Origin: Gadus chalcogrammus
Lineage: Eukaryota > Chordata > Actinopteri > Gadiformes > Gadidae
DNA: 64,000 nucleotides
NCBI RefSeq assembly: GCF_026213295.1
Contig: NC_079426.1
Span: 27,421,602 to 27,485,601, forward strand
Direction: 5' to 3'
Position 1 is the stretch's first letter. Every line of letters starts with the position of its first letter. Positions 59,229-64,000 of this stretch are shown here, piece by piece. The translations under genes were made by a program, and so were the position numbers. The notes below the pieces were generated by a model. That model was not told the DNA's origin. It worked only from the letters and a program-made list of their open reading frames with translations, and searched no databases.

Positions 59229-60249
59229 TATGGCGACACATTAGTGCCATAATTCACTAATGTGATAAAAGATGCATTTGGGCGTATTATATTATTCCAC
59301 ACGCGTAGATATTAACTGCGAGCGCGCAAATGATCTCTGCGCGCGCGCAAATTACCTCTGCGCGCGCAAAACAGCCTCTCGCGCGCGCAAATTACCTCAG
59401 CGCGCGCAAAACAGCCTCTCGCGCGTAACAGCCTCTCGCGAAAGATGTTTTTATGCTCGCTCGAATTTTGGCACTATGGGGGAGGGAATCTGAATTGTTC
59501 AGTAAATGAATTGTTCAGTAAATGGCTGAAACGATAGTTACGTATTGTAACTCCAGATTCTATGAGTATAGGCGCAGCCTTTTAAGTGTCGGCCTCATTG
59601 TCCTTTAAATAGCTGAAGAAAAGCTGTTTATTGGGAGCAGAACGTCCGCCGGCGCCCGACTCTATCTGCGAAATGCGGACGTCGTTGAGGCACGCCGCAC
59701 TCGGACGTAATTGAGGCCCACGCTGTTGGTGGTCGGGGATTACACATTTTTCAGTGCTACGGCTCACGCCTAGGGATAACCCAGCAATAGCATTAGCCTT
59801 AAAAGGCTGTGCCTTAAAAGGCTGTGCCTATATACTCATAGAATCTAGAGTTACAATACGTAACTATCGTTTCAGCCATTTACTGTACAATTCAGAATTG
59901 AATGAGAGGAAGGCTGAGGAGGGCTGTCAATCAAATATCGCGCTTCAGAAACGGCCAATCATAGGAAAGCCCGCCCTGCCTTGGTTCCCTCCCCCATAGT
60001 GCCAAAATTAAATTCGAGCGAGCGCAAAAACATCTTTCGCGAGAGGCTGTTACGCGCGAGAGGCTGTTTTGCGCGCGCTGAGGTAATTTGCGCGCGCGAG
60101 AGGCTGTTTTGCGCGCACAGAGGTCATTTGCGCGCGCGCAGAGATCATTTGCGCGCTCGCAGTTAATATCTACGCATGTGGAATAATATAATACGCCCGA
60201 ATGCATCTTTTATCACATTAGTGAATTATGGCACTAATGTGTCGCCATA
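59229..60249. mobile_element. Foldback element with ~255-bp inverted arms, 6-bp TSD
   Basis: The left arm starts TATGGCGACACATTAGTGCC, and the right arm ends with its reverse complement. CAGGAG flanks both ends (59223-59228 and 60250-60255). Both arms contain alternating GCGCGCGC blocks within CAAATTACCTC and CAAAACAGCCTCTC tandem units. A second, inner hairpin (59524-59590 with 59806-59876; GGCTGAAACGATAGTTACG...) sits between them. No transposase. Confidence 0.88.
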
Positions 60250-60255
60250 CAGGAG

Positions 60256-61855
60256 TGCACTCAGGAAGTAAATGCACCCATATTCCACCTGAAGAATATA
60301 CATATATGTATGGTATATATGGTAGATATAAATATAGATACATATGCATTATTGGACATATGCCATATACAATGTACAACATGCACACACATTGACATTC
60401 AAAACATACACGTGAACAGCAAATACCCTGAAATCGATGCTGTAGGTTTGGTGGGAAATAACTTGTTTTAGAGAAATATTTAAACACCAACCTCACTACT
60501 AAAGGTTACCTTCAGATATACTTGATTAGCTCTGCCACCTGAGCTTCAGGTATGAAGTTGGGCTTTGAGGAGTGGAGCACAGGCAGTAGTAGGCAAAGGA
60601 ACCATCACAACCTGCAGTCACACGGCCAAGTGGTTCAACCCCAGCAACCCAGGCCCTGCTTATATTCTCACACGAAGAGTTTCAGGTGGAGGCCAGGACT
60701 TAATCCCCTCTGGCATCTCATCCAGGGGACGACACAATGGAGCAGCGTGGCCAGGCTCAGCAGGAGGGGTCCTTTTCCCACTGCACTTTACAAGGAGAAC
60801 GTACTGTCTCACCCCCGCTTGAAGACGGATTGTGTCATGTACCTCCAACTGCGCCGTACGGATCACCGTGTCCACGGATCACCATGTCCTCTGTCTTAGG
60901 GTTAGAATGGGAGAATGACCAACACCCACGCAAAAGCACACTCACACACTCCCATTCCAGTAATCATCATCTCTCACCCGTCTTCAGTCCTCCCACCTGT
61001 TTCACTTCAGGCTGTTTTGTTATGGCCAACTGTTCCCTCTCTGAGACTTAGCTTACAGGCCTGTCCATGGGTTCTTAGTTGCTATGCTGACCTTTACATT
61101 TCCATTACCCATTTTTCCTGCTGACTTGGATATGGTTATTATTAATGAACCTCTGCCTACTGCCGTCTCATACGCAGAGAGTCTGCCATCCCATATGCTG
61201 TGTCAGACATCTCGTTAATGCGGAAGATTTCCAATGCAAACCTTTGGAGAATGACTGACGACTCATTCTAGCTTCCGTGATATGATGCATGTCCAAATTA
61301 ACAGGCCATTAGTCACAATGAAATGAGTCCATGCCTCAACTAAAGTTGACTCGTGAAGACACATCAACATCGAATGAGTGTAATGTTCTCGAGATGTTTA
61401 TTATCTTATAAAAAACACTGGGATCTGCATACTTTGAATGAACGGCATAGCATTAATACAGACATGTTATTCTACATCAGCCAATCACATCCGACAGCTC
61501 GAATAACAACCCATCTAGGTTTTCTACCATCTCTTATGATTGGTTTTACTAGGAAATAGTTCAACTTCTGACGTATGATAGAAGATGAACTCTGAAAGCC
61601 TTTTAACGTGGCAAAGAAGAGTGTCAACAAAGAAGAAGGAAAGAGGAAATGAGCTGACAGGAAAGAAAATAATATATTTGTTTGAATTCTGTTTGATGTG
61701 GTTTTTAACACTACCATTGTCAATGATTATAGTACATCCAATATAGCCAGCCATCTTTCGCTCATCCAAATTCATTTTTGGAAAGAAATGCGCACAAACA
61801 CATCCGAGGAAAACATATTAGATACTTATAGCATCAGTCATTCAGCATATTTACT
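60256..61855. other. No gene seen
   Basis: Unique-looking sequence. Open frames at 60552-61051 have no similarity I recognise and overlap in three frames, so I do not call them genes. Confidence 0.45.
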
Positions 61856-62053
61856 ATGTATTCTAAATTGTTAAGGCCTATAACGTGGATGCAGAACTTC
61901 ACCACTGCAACAGGCCTGGGTTTTATCAGTAATTTTGACTATTTCTGGACTGAGCGTGATCTCTTCAAATTTGATGGCTTACACTTGAATAGGAAAGGGT
62001 CTGAAAGATTAACAAGCAATTTTATTAACTTCATTGCTTTCAGCCTGAAATGA
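61856..62053 (+). CDS. LINE ORF1 C-terminus (esterase-like domain), partial
   Basis: Reads YSKLLRPITWMQNF, GLGFISNFDYFWTERDLFK and FDGLHLNRKGSERLTSNFIN, ending at TGA 62051-62053. FxxNFDxFW...DGLHLNxxG is the end of the SGNH/GDSL esterase-like domain found in ORF1 of several fish CR1/L2-group LINEs; DGLH carries the Asp and His of the triad. The start is lost by 5' truncation, and the ATG at 61856 is internal. Confidence 0.8.
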   Translation: MYSKLLRPITWMQNFTTATGLGFISNFDYFWTERDLFKFDGLHLNRKGSERLTSNFINFIAFSLK

Positions 62054-62224
62054 TGCTTTTCCCAGCAAGACTCAGCCCTGCACACGTTGTCTTCCTGTCA
62101 CAACACTGTCTCTGACAGTGCGGGTCCTGCTGTCATTTTTAACGTTTGCACTTCTGGCCCCTTTACTCCACCTAGTTCTTTTGCAGCAGCAAAACCTGCT
62201 GCAAATCCTCATACCTCTTTTCCA

Positions 62225-64000
62225 ATGTCAATTCCAACTTCTATCTGCACTCATATCCCTATTAGAGTTACTGACAGGCGTTGCATCCTGTCGAAACGCT
62301 CTCACTGTCCTCTTAGCAACAATCTTGATCCCAATAAAGTTGATCGTTCCAGCACTCATGGGAGGGTCACATCTAACCTGATTAGTATAAAATCAGTTCC
62401 TGTCCCTCCAGCTCTTCCACCTGCCGACCTCAGCTGTGCTTTACTTAACATTAGGTCACTCTCCAGCAAGACATCCTATATTAATGATTTTATTACTCAC
62501 TATGGGCTGCATTTATTTTTCCTCACTGAATGTTGGCTTTCCTCCACTGCCAGTGCTGTTCTTATTGAGGCGTCTCCCCCTGACTATAGCTTCTTATTCT
62601 CCGCTAGGAAAGACAGAACGGGTGGGGGACTTGCAGTTATCTTCTCTAATCAACTTCCCTGTACAGTATGTTCACTCGGTGACTTCACATCTTTTGAGTA
62701 CCTGGCCATCCTTATTGGAAACCGCCAACATATCCTGGCATTACTCATTTATAGACCACCCAGGTTTAATCCCATTTTTTTAACTGAGTTCTCTGAATTT
62801 TTATCTACCGCCTTGATTAAGTACGACAAAATAGTTCTGCTCGGTGACCTGAACTTTCACATTAATGATGTTTTGGATTCCAAAGCTACCGAATTTCTGG
62901 ACCTTCTTTTTAGTCTCAACTTCATCCAACATGTCACTGGCCCCACTCATAATCTCGGTAATACTTTGGATCTAGTCTGTACAAAGGATATTACTACTGA
63001 CCTCCCTTCTATTCTTCAGATCCCGATCTCGGATCACTCTTGTATCTTTTTTAACCTTCTCACGCATGCACAGACAAATCGCTCTGAATCTAACCCTCAT
63101 TTTTTTCGTGTCATTAACAACCATGTTAAGTCCCTTCTAGCTGATCATTTGCCCGATAAACTTGAGTCACTTTCCAATACGTCTATGTCTGTCAACAACC
63201 TTACAGATGGCCTAAACAGTGCACTGTCAGAATCGCTTGATTTCTTTGCTCCTCTTAGAGCCAGTAGAGGCACTCGAAATAAATCTGTACCATGGTTCTC
63301 CGACCTCACTCGCTCTTTAAAACGGGCTTGTCGTAAACTTGAAGACCGATGGCGCACCTGTAAATCTGAGTCCTCACGCCTCGCCTGGACCCTTAGCTTT
63401 AAACATTATAAACATGCACTTTCTGCTGCCAGATCTTCTTATTTCTCCAATTTGATAAATACCAATAAGAACAATCATCGGGTCCTGTTTAACACTGTGG
63501 CCAGGCTTACACACTCTTCACCAGTTCTGAGCTCTTCTTTCACAGCTAATGATTTTCTAGAGTTTTTCACCGACAAAATCTCCCAAATAAGGAACAATAT
63601 CATTAGCCAGCAGCCCTCTAGTACCATGTCCAGCCAGGGCTCTGTGTCCTGGTCCACGAGTTCACTCTCTCAGTTCAAACCTATTTCTGCTGAGGCCCTG
63701 GCCTCAATGGTTGCCGCCTCAAAGCCAACAACATGTTCACTAGATCCCATCCCTTCTGACCTCCTTAAGGAACTCTTTCCTATTCTGAGTGCCACTATAC
63801 ATGCCATCTTTAACACTTCCCTCTCTGAGGGGTGTGTCCCCTTAACCTATAAATCTGCTATCATTAAACCACTCCTCAAGAAACCGAATAGCGATCCACT
63901 GGTTCTTGCAAATTATCGACCTGTTTCCACTCTGCCTTTTTTATCAAAAATACTAGAGAGAATTGTTGCTGATCAACTGACTCTCCACCTTTCTGCCAAT
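62225..64000 (+). CDS. LINE ORF2, endonuclease-RT, open to the window edge
   Basis: I read this frame without a stop from ORF1's TGA to 64000; the first ATG is 62225 (MSIPTSICTHIPIRV). The endonuclease has LLNIRSLSSKTSYIND, FLTECWLSS (TEC in place of TET), RTGGGLAVIFS, LLIYRPPRF, LLGDLNFHIND and IPISDHSCIFF (catalytic SDH). A linker follows with VPWFSDLTRSLKRACRKLED and LINTNKNNHRVLFNTVARL. RT starts with LDPIPSDLLKELFP, YKSAIIKPLLKKPNSDP and LANYRPVSTLPFLSKILERI. RT motifs A-C lie beyond the window. At 592 codons so far without a lesion, it is the best-preserved coding region here. Confidence 0.9.
   Translation, partial: MSIPTSICTHIPIRVTDRRCILSKRSHCPLSNNLDPNKVDRSSTHGRVTSNLISIKSVPVPPALPPADLSCALLNIRSLSSKTSYINDFITHYGLHLFFLTECWLSSTASAVLIEASPPDYSFLFSARKDRTGGGLAVIFSNQLPCTVCSLGDFTSFEYLAILIGNRQHILALLIYRPPRFNPIFLTEFSEFLSTALIKYDKIVLLGDLNFHINDVLDSKATEFLDLLFSLNFIQHVTGPTHNLGNTLDLVCTKDITTDLPSILQIPISDHSCIFFNLLTHAQTNRSESNPHFFRVINNHVKSLLADHLPDKLESLSNTSMSVNNLTDGLNSALSESLDFFAPLRASRGTRNKSVPWFSDLTRSLKRACRKLEDRWRTCKSESSRLAWTLSFKHYKHALSAARSSYFSNLINTNKNNHRVLFNTVARLTHSSPVLSSSFTANDFLEFFTDKISQIRNNIISQQPSSTMSSQGSVSWSTSSLSQFKPISAEALASMVAASKPTTCSLDPIPSDLLKELFPILSATIHAIFNTSLSEGCVPLTYKSAIIKPLLKKPNSDPLVLANYRPVSTLPFLSKILERIVADQLTLHLSAN

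Larger units (their letters stand above)
61856..64000 (+). mobile_element. LINE (L2/CR1-like), 5'-truncated, continues past the window
   Basis: Begins abruptly in ORF1 and continues through an intact-looking ORF2 to the right edge. Two frames in the same phase are separated by one stop codon, the expected two-ORF layout. Confidence 0.9.

Noticed and set aside
60552..61051. Three overlapping open frames of 85-115 codons
   Set aside because: No recognisable domain, no intron signals, and competing frames of similar length; probably chance.

Overview
The window looks like intergenic or intronic DNA of a ray-finned (teleost) fish. It is almost entirely layered transposable elements, with very long CA/GT, AG and AT microsatellites. 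The families are those abundant in fish: several APE-type LINEs including an L2-like one, many hAT elements and hAT-like MITEs, PIF/Harbinger-like and TTAA-target MITEs, pogo-type transposase fragments, and an LTR retroelement. I recognise no complete host gene, tRNA, rRNA or CRISPR array. The species cannot be fixed from the sequence alone.

Layout, left to right. 1-2.6 kb: CA repeat, then a decayed, intron-containing integrase-core gene on the minus strand. 2.6-2.8 kb: 21-bp tandem repeat. 2.8-9.1 kb: one minus-strand LINE broken by three insertions. These are a 1.07-kb element with a TAA target duplication (3333-4400), a 78-bp minisatellite insertion (about 5310-5815), and a 1.7-kb L2-like LINE (6615-8319). 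9.4-15.4 kb: a hAT element with TIRs and an 8-bp TSD, itself carrying a second hAT (10358-14777) with its own TIRs, TSD and a four-exon, frameshifted transposase gene. 15.7-22.0 kb: an element with CCGCGGGAA ends that contains a young minus-strand LTR retroelement (LTRs differing at one base by my reading) with a gag-like gene and no visible pol. 22.0-25.0 kb: a 1.5-kb tandem duplication carrying an L1-type ORF1 fragment.

25-35 kb: AT/CA repeats, a hAT-like element, a complex purine minisatellite, a TTAA MITE, a lone LTR with some internal sequence, and a Harbinger-like MITE. 35.6-41.8 kb: a GC-rich palindromic island, small hAT and LINE fragments, a foldback element with ~200-bp arms (40000-41065) and a hAT transposase C-terminus. 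42.1-47.7 kb: TTAA-target elements with pogo fragments and a hAT-like MITE with an 8-bp TSD. 48.0-49.1 kb: a small element carrying the first exon of a RecQ-like helicase, then a hairpin MITE. 51.9-57.2 kb: a LINE with an almost complete reverse transcriptase, next to a second copy of the composite TTAA element that contains a hAT-like MITE. 59.2-60.2 kb: a second long-armed foldback. 61.86 kb to the right edge: a plus-strand LINE whose ORF2 reads without a stop to the end of the window.

The value of the window is as a record of insertion order: seven insertions can be dated relative to their hosts because target-site duplications or restored reading frames are visible. The best candidates for something undescribed are the two foldbacks sharing TATG...CATA ends with 6-bp duplications, the pol-less LTR element, a fused endonuclease-RT reading frame made by LINE-into-LINE insertion, and an AT-hairpin module found four times.
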